From NCBI RefSeq assembly GCF_029168945.1, contig NC_083610.1, forward strand, positions 48,377,429-48,441,428: DNA of 64,000 nucleotides, in the 5' to 3' direction. The translations under genes and the position numbers were made by a program. Shown here piece by piece: positions 32,754 to 42,867 of the stretch (the first letter of the stretch is position 1; each line of letters opens with the position of its first letter). This stretch comes from Cannabis sativa (Eukaryota > Streptophyta > Magnoliopsida > Rosales > Cannabaceae). A model generated the notes under the pieces. The model saw nothing but the letters and a program-made list of their open reading frames with translations, had not been told where the DNA came from and ran no database searches.

Positions 32754-35700
32754 TCATATTCCATTCAGGGTTACCACCACTTTGCGCGCGGTAGGGTAGT
32801 CACGGTGCTCGCACAGCCATATTCCCTGAAACACCGATAGCAATAATAATAACAATAGAACTAATATGAAGAAAGACGAGAAAAAACAAGAAATGCAGCT
32901 AATATTAGATAAGCCCTATTATTTAGAATGTTGAATTCAGATAACAGATTGGTAGTCAATTGTCAGAACATGTATTATATTATATACCTCAGTAGATTGG
33001 CAGCCAATAGTTGAAGATGGTTTGCATTTTTGCCATGTAAATTTTTTTCCTTTAATATTAAGATGGTTTTTCATTTTAAAGAAATTGTATGGTTCCAGTC
33101 ATTTTCGTTACAAAAGAAGAAGCATTCAATTGAAAATTAAACTGGATTCCTGCATAACTCTACAATATGCTAGGATAATAGGATTTGTTAAAAACAAAGC
33201 CTAAATTGGTCTTACACAATATGGTGTAAAACTGATTGAAATTTCTTATCAATTTAGTAAGAAAAGAAGCAATTATAGGAAAACAGTGAATGGTATATTG
33301 AATAAATGATGAGGATAACAGTGCTCTCCCAAGAGCTATTGCTCACTTAACCATATAATCCTCTCCTTCAAAACCCTTCTAATACTCTTATATATATACT
33401 ATCTCAATACTCCCATTACAATGACCCATATACCCTTTTTATTTATCCTTACGCCTAACAAAAACCCTTAATGATGTCCCATAATAGAGGATGTGAAATT
33501 TGAACTAGACTTGTAAGCATTTAAAAATCATATTTTGGGTCAAAAGTAATCGAAAGAGGTATCAAAGCATACCTTAAAAATTTGGGAATAGTTGATTAAA
33601 CAAATATTAGAACAGTTAACGTTGTGTATGGTGACATTTTGACAAGTTGGATAAGCCCAGAGATGACACATCACCCTGGGAGATGACGCGTTACACGCAA
33701 AACTTAGGCCTGGTGATTATACAACAGGCAACGCGTTGGTCTGTTGTATGGCAATATGGTGTCTGTTGTAGGGCGACATGTCACCTTCCAGGCAATGCGT
33801 CGCCACACAACAAACAATGTGTTGTTGAGTGCTTTGTACAACTGCGTTGTTGGGCTCCGAATGATGATTTAAAAGTTCTAGTTCTATTGGTTAGACTTAG
33901 TAACAGTACCTATACTTTAAAAAGGAATTATTTTATAGCTCTAGAAGATCATAGGATTTCTCCAAGAAAGTGTTTGTTTTGTGAATTTCAAAAGCTTGTC
34001 AACTTAGTTCCTGTAGGGTCAGTTGTTTTGTTTGTTAGTTAGTTAGTTAGAATACTTTTATTGCTTTTTAGTTAGTGGTTAAGTCTTTATAAAGGCTAGT
34101 CCTCTCTTACAAGAGGTGTCAAAGTTTAGAACCTTGTAATTTTCACTTCTATATACTTCTTTCAAGAACTAAACTAGAACAATAGCATATAAAATGGTGT
34201 CAGAGCAGACAACTAGGAGGATAGAAATGGCACCAAAGAAAGCATGAAAAAATGACCAAGAATGGTCGGAGGATCTGCCGGAAATAGAGGAGACTATTGA
34301 CACCATAATTGGCACAATTAAGGATGAAGTGCGGGAGTTCAGGGATGAAGTGCGCCAGTTTTGCGAAGAATTGATGACTTACTTAGATCGAGTCGAGTTC
34401 TTGCGAAGCAAAGGGAAGAGAGTGGATCAGCCAAGAACAAAGAGCTTAGCTCTGACCCACCCAATTTTTGAGTTTCCAACACTACTAAAATAAGGGGATT
34501 CTCCGACTGTTTTTAAGAGTCGGGTATGGTATTACCGTCGGTCTCTTCGACCGACGCCTATTCGACCGTCACAAAATTGAGTGGAATAGGCGTTGGTGGA
34601 AAATAGTCAGGTATGCCTACTCCTGAATGTTTAAAACTGTCGGCATTCCCTGACACTATAGCCCACCCTAATACATTCTAAAGTCTATTTTTTCTATACA
34701 TTAAAAACATTATGTAGATATCTCAAATCCACACTACCAACAACGACAATATCAATAATGCAAACAATCTATATAAAGGTCAATTGTTAATTAGCTCAGC
34801 TTAGTTCCTATGAGGTCGATTGTTTTGTTAATTAGTTAGTTAGAATACTGTGATTGCTTTTTTGTTAGTGGCTGAATCTATCTAAAGGCTAGTCCTATCT
34901 TACAAGAGGTATCAGTGAGAATTTATGTATTAAAGAAAGTAAATTACTTTTTGGGGAGACACCAAACTGTTTTGAAGAGTTTGGAACCTCATAATTTTCT
35001 CTTTGATATCAATGAAATGCCTATGTTCTAATTCTTTCAAGTAGTGTATTAGGGTGACTCGAACCTCAAACTACAAGAGGAAACCATATATTACTTAGCT
35101 ACCCTCATATATGCTTAACACGCCTAACATACTCAGGTGCAATATCTTATGTTCCTATTGGGTGGTTGTGATTCTAATTAGTTATAATTCTATTATTTCT
35201 TTACTTATTAGGTGATAAGTCTATACAAAGGTCAGTCATATCTTCTAATTAGAGGGAACCAGTGAGAATTTCGTGTAGATTTTTGAGAAAGCAATAGCTC
35301 TAGTTGGGAGAGATCCAAACTTCTTGAAAGGTTAGAACTTTATTTGTGTTTTCAGATTTGATTTGATTCAAGATTCATCTTTGGAAGGTACAGGATGTAC
35401 CCCATACAATAAAATCTGGCCAGTAAGATCAACACGATTGCTCAAAAATGCCCTCCACTGTGTGCAAATACATAGCAGAATTATGTTTATAACAGATGTT
35501 GTTGCATTCAGTAATTGAGTTAGAATGAGTTGATATTATCAACATAAGATTTTAAATCAAAACACTTGTCCAACAACATTTATTACTTTGCATATACATG
35601 AGATTAAGAAGGTAAAAATTTATACCTGCCAAGTTCCCATGTTAAACTTGCCGTTGGTAATTGGGATCCTGCCAAATAAAAAAATATCATAGGATTAGCA

Positions 35701-36527
35701 ATAGCCAATGGAAATGGAGATGGAATGATAGTAATAATCATAAGAACAAGAGAAGAATGTCCCATACGTTAGTTGACAACCAAACATGGAAGACTTAATG
35801 TGAGCAGGCATGTCATCCGGGCCTAAGAAACATAGCAATTTCAACATTTTAACATTATAATCAAAGTTTACATAAAGAGTTGAGACAGACTCATGAGAGT
35901 ATTGATTGACCTTCCAGTGTATGCTTCCAAGGAGCTGAATTTCCCTGAAAAGAAAATTGACAAAAAAAAAGTGAGATTGAATTATATTTGAGGAAAGAGA
36001 AGAAAAGAGAAGGCTCACCTCAGGGACTATGTTGTTAAGGAATGTCTCAGTGTCATCCCTAACATCAGTATCGTAGTTCTCGTTAATGGTCAGAGAAGCA
36101 CTTGTGTGCTGCACTGTAGTATAGTACCCACCCAACAATAAGTACACACACATATACATATAATCAGAAGAAAAGGAAAGATGAAAGAAAACCCAAAAAT
36201 TGAACTTACAGAATAGATGAGCCAAACCACAATTGAACTGGGATAAGTCATCACCTAATTCTTTGGTAATCTGAGAAACAAGGGGGAAAGGAGTAAGTAA
36301 GTAAGATAATCATCATGATTACATACACAAGAACATAGAATAGATACCTTAGGGGTGATGAGGTGACAGCCACGGCGGAGAGGAGGCAGAGTTATGGTCT
36401 TCTGGGCCCACTTCGGAGAAGCAGCAGCCATGGAATTGGAATTGGAATCGGTGGTTGGAGCCGAGTAGAGTGCGGTGAGTCGTAGCTTAGGAGGAGGAAG
36501 AGAGGAGAAGACTGAGCTGCTATGCAT
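32754..36527 (-). CDS. YjbQ/UPF0047-family protein (secondary thiamine-phosphate synthase-like)
   Basis: Host gene of seven exons, all with GT...AG borders and compatible phases: 36527-36348, 36270-36210, 36113-36019, 35944-35911, 35822-35768, 35668-35626 and 32825-32754. Together they code 179 residues, a normal plant length. Family hallmarks are 'LPPLRRGCHLITPK', 'FLQHTSASLTINENYDTD', 'APWKHTLEG', 'DDMPAHIKSSMFG', 'ITNGKFNMGTWQGIWLCEHR' and the C terminus 'VVVTLNGI'. Bacterial YjbQ has weak thiamine-phosphate synthase activity in vitro; the plant role is unknown. About 32 residues rich in Ser, Pro and Leu precede the conserved start 'MAAASPKWAQ', which could be an organelle-targeting presequence or an unused leader. 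The last intron is 2,800 bp and filled with transposon relics, but the final exon and splice sites are intact. Confidence 0.93.
33600..33990. other. Unassigned repeat-like stretch in the last YjbQ intron
   Basis: A more GC-balanced stretch with recurring words around GACGCGTT, CAACGCGTTG, GCGACATGTCACC and CAATGCGTCG. One strand has an open frame of about 130 codons, but its composition follows the repeat words and I recognise no family. It is likely a transposon fragment. Confidence 0.35.
33997..34187 (+). repeat. Relic LTR 1 (about 190 bp) in the YjbQ intron
   Basis: Runs TGTCAACTTAG to AACAATAGCA, contains GTTAGTTAGTTAGTTAG, a TATAAAGG word and CTTACAAGAGG. Eight bases later comes TGGTGTCAGAGCA, one base off the tRNA-Met primer-site consensus. 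Two related sequences follow at 34786-35046 and 35151-35365. Confidence 0.6.
34195..34470 (+). pseudogene. Primer site and gag scrap of a small LTR retrotransposon
   Basis: After the primer-like TGGTGTCAGAGC (34195-34206) the DNA reads as a short Gag-like N terminus: basic start 'MAPKKA', a stop, then an acidic helical stretch containing 'EDLPEIEETIDTIIGTIKDE' and 'VREFRDEVRQF'. It breaks off at 34480, where a CACTA-type terminus begins. The length and composition fit a chromovirus-like Gypsy gag, but the assignment is weak. Confidence 0.45.
34480..34665. mobile_element. CACTA-like element end (fragment)
   Basis: Starts CACTACTAAAATAAGGGG and is followed by inverted, GC-richer subterminal words (GTCGG, CCGACG, GACCGTC), which is how plant CACTA ends look. 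The opposite end was not found, so this is a fragment or an aberrant insertion. Confidence 0.45.
34786..35046 (+). repeat. Relic LTR 2 in the YjbQ intron
   Basis: Aligns with relic LTR 1 (AGTTCCT, TTAGTTAGTTAGAATACT, GGCTAGTCCTATCTTACAAG). It retains about 80 bp absent from copy 1, including TTTTGGGGAGACACCAAA. Confidence 0.6.
35151..35365 (+). repeat. Relic LTR 3 (most diverged) in the YjbQ intron
   Basis: Shares the order of words with relic LTR 2 (ATTAGGTGATAAGTCTATACAAAGG, CAGTGAGAATTT, GGGAGAGATCCAAA) but with many substitutions. Confidence 0.45.
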
Positions 36528-36569
36528 AATGGCTAATACACTCTTTTCCTCTCCTTCGTTTCGGTCCAA

Positions 36570-37557
36570 TCAACCAAAAGCCCACCCCACTCAACCCAAT
36601 TAATATTTTTCACTTAACTAATTTGTGGAATAAATACTTTAACACCTAATTGTATTTAAATACTTTTAAGTTTAATTTTTTGTCATAATAATATTTAAGT
36701 TGTATTTTTAGAACTCTACAGCTACCTGGCTATCAAATACAAAATCATTATTCATATGTTATTTTTTTTATGAGTAATTTATGACATAAATGTTTAAGTT
36801 TAACTTCCAATTACAAATAAATAATTAAGTTTAATTTTTATAATTAATAATATCTAAGTTATATTTTTAAAACTTCAGTAGATATCTGACGGTTAAATGT
36901 GAAGTTATTATCCACGTGTTATTTTCTTATTAGTATATTCAAACTATTTTTTTTAAAAAAAAAATAAAAATTTAATGACCTAAATTAATTAAGGATTATT
37001 ATATGTCAATTTATTTAACACTTAACAGTCATGTATCTATAGAAATTTTAGAAAATATATTTTAGATATTATTACTGCCGAAAATTAAATTTAGGTATTT
37101 ATTTGTAACCAAAAGTTAAATTTAAGTATTTATGCCACAAATTACTTTTTTTCTTATTAGTATATTGTAACTAATTTTTTAAAAATAAAAAATAAAAATT
37201 TAATGACCTACACCAATTAGGGATTGCCACGTGGTAATTTACTTAACACTTAACATTTAGGTATCTACAAAAATTTTATAATTATAAATTGGGTATTATT
37301 ACGACTAAAAATTAAACTTAAGTATGTATTTTTTTGTAACCGAAAGTTAAACTTAAGTATTTATACCGTAAATTATTTTTTTTTTAGAAATTACAAATAT
37401 AGAATTTTATACTACTATTAACTTTTATTTAAGATGATATTAAATTTTATTTTTATTTTTTTTTATAAAATAAATATTTTTAGACCAAATATAAATATAT
37501 ATAATTTTATTAGATGTCTAAATTATTATTAGAAATCCTCATCCAAGCTAATTTATG
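36570..37557. repeat. AT-rich palindromic/tandem repeat cluster upstream of the YjbQ gene
   Basis: Two head-to-tail units at about 36965-37155 and 37195-37385 share words such as TAATGACCTA, CACTTAAC, TTAAATTTAAGTATTTAT and CCACAAATTA. A related copy at about 36640-36930 runs in the opposite direction, making a large imperfect inverted repeat. The recurrent end word is close to AATTTGTGGCATAAATACTTAAG. A further relative is seen at about 53735-53880. No coding content. Confidence 0.6.
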
Positions 37558-37728
37558 GGCCCGTTTGGTACGTAGGACTGGATTAGATTAGACAGGTTAA
37601 TTTGTCTAATCCATTATTTGGGCATGTTAGAAGTCTGGATAACTAATCCAGCTAACCTCATCTGTCTGGGATTATTTATCCCATCCTTTTTTTTTTTTTG
37701 AAAAATGCATTTATAAATAAAATTGAAG

Positions 37729-38750
37729 TTAGACCTCATAGTCATTACAAAAGATATTAAGAGGTATAGTAGATATCTCTACCATGCCCGTAACGTTGTT
37801 GGCAAACACCCATTTGGCCACATTATGGGCCGCGTAGTTAAAGTTTCTAGCTATATAAGAAAAATTATAATTAGTCATAAAAGTAGAGAGGAGCTTGCAA
37901 TGACGCACATAGTTCTCAATCCCCCAAATAGAGTCATCCCCTTTTAGGTTCTTGATAACAATCTCTGAATCACTCTCCACCAAAATAAAAGTATGATGCA
38001 ATGAGACTACCGTCTCCATAGCTAAAAGACAGGCCGCAGCTTCTCCCGTGAGTGGGTCAGAGAAGTGTAGCCTTTTCGCCGCCACCCACAAAATTGATTC
38101 GTTATGGTCTCTCGCAATCGCCACAGCACACATAGTTTTACCTCCGACTTTGACATCGCAGTTGATTTTAACCCAATCTTCCGACGGCGGAGACCAAGCC
38201 TGAGTCCCAATAGACTGTGGAGGGGAAAGAAGGCAGGAACCATAGTCTATGTAACAAGAAGAGATAGAGTCAATATAGTGTTTAATGTTACCCATTGATT
38301 TATTATGTACCTTGTCGTTGCGGGCCCTCCAAATCGTATCTACCACAATCGAGGCATAGAGGAAAAGCTCATCAGTATCAACTCCTCTAGATTTAAGATT
38401 CCATAGAAAAGTAACCCAGTCCCACATTCGGGCTCCTGAATCCAGAACAGGCATAACCCCCCAAGGAGAAGATTGCCAAAGGTGGAAGGCAAAGTTGCAA
38501 TACAGGAACAAGTGCTCTGTGGTCTCCTCAGCCTCCCCACAAATAGGGCAGGAACCTCAAAACCCATTCTCTTAGCAAGAGGGGCTCTTAAGGGTAGAGC
38601 ATTGGAAAGGATACTCCACCAATGGACCTTGTGTCGCTCCAAAATCTTTGAGTTCCAAAGTTTGTTCCATAGTGCCGGAGCAATGTTGCACAAAGGAGCC
38701 CGATCAAGGGCTTGAATAAGATAGGCAGACTTGGTTGAAAACAGACCATT
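37729..38750 (-). pseudogene. LINE ORF2 C-terminal part: zinc-binding region and RNase H
   Basis: Downstream part of the LINE ORF2, out of frame with the RT. It has the zf-RVT-like segment with 'LWNKLWNSKILERHKVHWW' (about 38590-38690). An RNase H-like domain follows, with 'DWVKINCDVKVGG', 'GEAAACLLAM', 'LVESDSEIVI' and 'NYAAHNVAKWV', supplying the usual Asp/Glu/Asp catalytic pattern. At least two frameshifts separate it from the RT. Plant L1 elements often carry such an RNase H. Confidence 0.88.
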
Positions 38751-41700
38751 AGATTCTTTTGTCCAAACCCATCTATTCCCTGGCCACTCGGATTACCACC
38801 TCTTAAGATGTTACTAACAATTTCTTGGTCGGAAAGGTTGTGTAGCTTGGGTGTGTCCCAATTTCCGTCAGGTAGAAGTAAATCCGACACTTTCTCAAAG
38901 CCCTCCTGTTGACGAAAGTTGGACTTAGGGTAAAAATTCGTACCATGGATAACCCAAGGGTCATCCCAAATTCTTGTCTCTCTCCCATCGGATATTAGCT
39001 TGCACGCCCCTTTTCTTAAAATCTCTTTTGATCGCACCACATTTCTCTAAAACCAAGAATCGGAGCTCTTAACCTCATAGTCAAAAAATTGTTTACCCTT
39101 AAGGTACTTAGATCTGAGAACATTACAGCATAACGACTTTTCCTCAGTAAGCAGAGCCCAACCCCACTTGGCCAGCAATGCCTGGTTCATCTCCACAGTC
39201 TTTCTAAAGCCAAGCCCCCCTCTAGACTTGGGAAGGCATAACTGGTCCCAGGCCTTAAGACAGATGCCTCTATTACCTTGTTCACAGCCCCACCAGAAGT
39301 CCCTCACCATACCATCAATCCTAGATGCAAGCTTTTTAGAAAGCTTTGTCGTCTGCATCGTGTAAACAGGCAAAGAAAGCCCCACCGATTTGATCAACGT
39401 GGCACGACCAGCCTTCGATAACGATTTTAATTTCCACCCATGGAGTTTTGACACCAGGTTATCAAGGATGAAGTTAAAATCCACATCTTTTTGGTGGGAT
39501 CTAAAAAGCGGGAGGCCCAAATAGCTTATGTTACCCATTTCACAGTTCAATCCCAGAGTCTGCATGATGCCTCGTTTCATACCATCACTTGTGTTACCGC
39601 TAAAGAAAATGGAGGTTTTGAGCTTATTAATTCTCTGACAAGACCAATCACAAAACTTTTCCAGGCACTGCCACATACCCCTTGCTTCTTCTAGGTTTGC
39701 CCTGCCAACAAGGATCAGATTATCAGCAAAGAAAAGATGGGAAAGTTTGGGGCCCTCTCTACTTAGCTTTATACCACTTATGGTACCGTTGTCAAGGGCG
39801 TGCTCAAGGATGTGCGAGAGGATTTCAGCAACCCAGATAAAGATGTACAGAGATAGGGGGTCTCCTTGTCTAATGCCACACTCCGGGGTCAAACTGTTAA
39901 ATTTCCTTCCATTGAGAAAAAGGTTAAAGGAAGTTGTTGTGATACACTGGCGTACCCAGTGGCAAAACTTGTCAGGGGCCTTGAAACTACGCAGAACGTG
40001 GTCAATAAATTGCCAACTTAGTTTGTCGTACGTTTTAACCAGGTCAATCTCGATTGCAAAAAATCCCTCTTTCCCTTTTTTCCTCTTGAAAGAGTGTATG
40101 ATCTCCTGGATTAAAACATTATTATCTTGGATGTTCCGGCCCGGGACAAAAGCTGCTTGAGTAGGACAAATCAATCTGGGCAGGAACACTCTGATTCTAT
40201 TTGCAATGATTTTCGAGATTACCTTATAAATCACATTGCACAAAGAGATAGGTCTAAACTGGGATACTTTTTTAGGGTTGGGGACCTTGGGAATGAGAGT
40301 AATATTTGTAGCATTAAAGCCTCTATGCATATTCCCTGACTGGAAGAAGTCCACAACTGCATCACAGAAGTCTTGTCCCATAGAGTTCCAGTAGTGTTTG
40401 AAGAAGAGAACTGACATACCATCCGGACCCGGAGCCTTCAAGCTTCCCATAGAGAACAACGTTTGTCTAATTTCCTCGTGACTTGGGATCACCTCAAGCT
40501 CAGACTGCTCTAAAGGGGAGAGATGATCATGGATTAAGTAGTCTAAGCTTTCCAAAGGGCCCTGAGGCGGGTTTTTGAAAATGTCACCCAGAAAACCAGT
40601 AAACTCATTACCGATCTCTTCTTTATTAGTTATCCACACACCATCCTTGTTCAAGATACTATCCACTGAGTTTCTTCTATTACGAATCGTGGCAGAAATG
40701 AAGAAAAAATTAGTACACTTATCACCATCCCTAATCCAAGAAACCCTGGATCTTTGTTGCCAGTAAATAGCTTTCCGCCTTAAAGCCTCATTAAGCTCTT
40801 TCCTCACCTCAACCTCTGTAGCCCAAATTCTATTACCAGCAGGCAAACTTTGGATAGCTTGTAATTGACCCTCCAACTTAGAGATGCAAGAGTCCAACTT
40901 GCCAAATTGCACCCGGTTCCAGCTACTCAAGGCCAGGCGGGTCGCACCAACTTTCTTAAAGACTCTAGCGGGGGCCCAATCGTGGGAAATAGACCCCCAC
41001 ACTTGATCCACCACCAAGGAACTACGAGGGTCCCTTGTCCACCAAGCTTCAAAGCGGAAAGGCCTTCTGGCGTTAGAGACCGAAGTGTCAGTATTAATAA
41101 AGAGGGGTTGATGGTCTGAATTACAGGTGGTGAGGGACCGGACGACCGTCTTAGGAAAGATTTGCAGCCAACCATTATTTACAAGAGCTTCGTCCAGGGC
41201 CGACTTAATGTGATAATCACCGTCTCTATGATTGTCCCAAGTCATGTTATCCCTTTTAATAGGCAAATCAACCAAAGCATGACGGTTAATTAACTCCGAA
41301 ATGAAGGGGATAAATTGATCCCTCCCCTTAGACCCAACCCGCTCCGAGTTGCTCAGAACAAAATTTACATCGCCTAAGATTAACCAAGGGCCACCAAATT
41401 TTCCACCATTAACCATCAAGCTAGACCAAAATTTCTTCTTTTCATGGAAGTACGGAGGACCGTAAACACAAGACAACAGCCAGGGGTTCCTTACAGGGTC
41501 AGAGTACACAAAACCAGTAATCTGATTTTTAGAAACATCAATACTTTCAAATTCAAAGCCCTCTTTCCAAGCTAAAATTAATCCCCCCGCACATCCCACT
41601 GCCGGCACAACAATATTATGATAAAAGTGAAGTTTCTTAAGGGAACGTACCAGACTTGAAGCATCCACTTTTAGTTCGGTAATGAAAATGAAATCAAGAT

Positions 41701-41782
41701 TGCACGACCGAATCAGGGCTTTCAACTCCAGAACTGTAGAAGTCTGCCCTAAACCTCTACAGTTCCACGCTACACCTCTCAT
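38751..41782 (-). pseudogene. LINE ORF2: endonuclease and reverse transcriptase
   Basis: Starts at ATG 41782, overlapping the ORF1 stop as ATGA. Open for 911 codons to a TAG at 39047-39049, which replaces an expected Trp codon ('SDSWF*RNVV'); the same frame then continues to about 38800. The endonuclease has 'AWNCRGLG', 'FITELKV', '[10 protein letters not shown]' and 'SDHQPLF'. RT has '[10 protein letters not shown]', '[15 protein letters not shown]', '[12 protein letters not shown]', '[14 protein letters not shown]', 'IRQGDPLS' and '[11 protein letters not shown]'. The second Asp of the FADD box is Asn, so this copy should lack polymerase activity. Confidence 0.93.
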
Positions 41783-42738
41783 GGCTCTTGTGGAGGAGAT
41801 AAGACATTCTCCTCCACAGGGGTTTGAGAGTGAACATATGAGCTAGAGCCAAATGCCTCAATCACAAGCGAACCAATAAGCGGGTTCTTTAAAATGTCGT
41901 CAGAGCGAGATAAGAAATCCGAACAAACTTCAGAAGGTTCTTCAAAATCAATCTTGAAAGTTCTGTCTTGTTCTTGTTCCTTTGTGTCGCAAGGGAAGTC
42001 TCGGATAACACCCGAGTGTCTCTGAATCATCTTATGAGATCTGGAACATAAGGAAGCAGAAGCTTTAAAAAGTTTTCTTTTCTTGAAAGGAGTGGTTCTA
42101 ATATTTATCTTAGAAGTGGATTTAACACCAATGTCACCTCCCAAGGTTCTAATCTCATCCAAATCCAACTTCCCAAAATGCTTAAGCCCTTGTAGCAATG
42201 ATTCTTGGGCTTGAAAAAAATTACACAAGGCCTTATTATCGTTGGTAGAGCAAAGTGCCTTCTGCCCAACACTTAGGAAATCATATTGGCCCAATTCATT
42301 AAGAGGAGAGCTCGACCCACCAACCTCCTTATCATTAATAACCAGAGGCCCACAAGAAATTTGCCCACTTCCAATTCCATTCAAAGTCAACCCTCCTTTA
42401 AGCACACTATTATCCACGTGAGGTACTATTCCAATTCCATTTAAATCAACACAAGCAGCCATAAGCCTACTCGGCCCACTAGTGTTCAAAACTGGCCCAA
42501 TATCACCTTGACCACCAACATTCAAAACCAATAGTACAATAGAGGAACGGTCAAAAGGGCATTCCTCTAACATAGGAAAAGTTACAGGAAGCTTTCCCTT
42601 CTCTACACTGTCAGTCGGAGCCAAATTACCCAACAGAGTAAATGTCAAATCTCGAGATGCAGGCTTGTGCTTCGGTATCCAAGCAGCACGCAGAGACGAA
42701 CCACGACCAGCTGGCTCACGAGATGTCGCCATCTTCAT
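41779..42738 (-). CDS. LINE ORF1 (N-terminally atypical)
   Basis: Open from the first ATG at 42738 to TGA at 41779-41781, 319 residues; the frame stays open without ATG up to about 42867. It is basic at the N terminus ('[19 protein letters not shown]') and then Ser/Gly/Leu-rich with an acidic end. I do not see the DUF4283 domain or CCHC knuckle that plant L1 ORF1 proteins usually carry, so the nucleic-acid-binding part appears to be missing. It is directly coupled to ORF2 by the overlapping ATGA. A ~38-bp direct duplication (CGTCTCCGGCGGTGGGA...) lies just upstream at about 42785-42865. Confidence 0.65.
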   Translation of the reverse strand: MKMATSREPAGRGSSLRAAWIPKHKPASRDLTFTLLGNLAPTDSVEKGKLPVTFPMLEECPFDRSSIVLLVLNVGGQGDIGPVLNTSGPSRLMAACVDLNGIGIVPHVDNSVLKGGLTLNGIGSGQISCGPLVINDKEVGGSSSPLNELGQYDFLSVGQKALCSTNDNKALCNFFQAQESLLQGLKHFGKLDLDEIRTLGGDIGVKSTSKINIRTTPFKKRKLFKASASLCSRSHKMIQRHSGVIRDFPCDTKEQEQDRTFKIDFEEPSEVCSDFLSRSDDILKNPLIGSLVIEAFGSSSYVHSQTPVEENVLSPPQEP

Positions 42739-42867
42739 CCTCCTCGAGCCGCGACCATGGCCAAATCTGGAAACGGGGATCTTCGAGGTATCACTAGACC
42801 CAGCTCCCACCGCCGGAGACGAATGGAGCTTGGCCACTAGACCCAGGTCCCACCGCCGGAGACGACC

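Noticed and set aside
33647..34042. Plus-strand frame of about 131 codons in the YjbQ intron
   Set aside because: It spans repeat words and runs into a relic LTR. No recognisable domain; it is intronic on the opposite strand to the gene.
34480..35046. Complete CACTA element between CACTA at 34480 and TAGTG near 35042
   Set aside because: The right boundary falls within a relic LTR and lacks inverted subterminal words, so only the left end is called.
42739..42837. Longer LINE ORF1 starting at 42837
   Set aside because: That codon is GTG. The first in-frame ATG is 42738, and the added residues derive from a local duplication.
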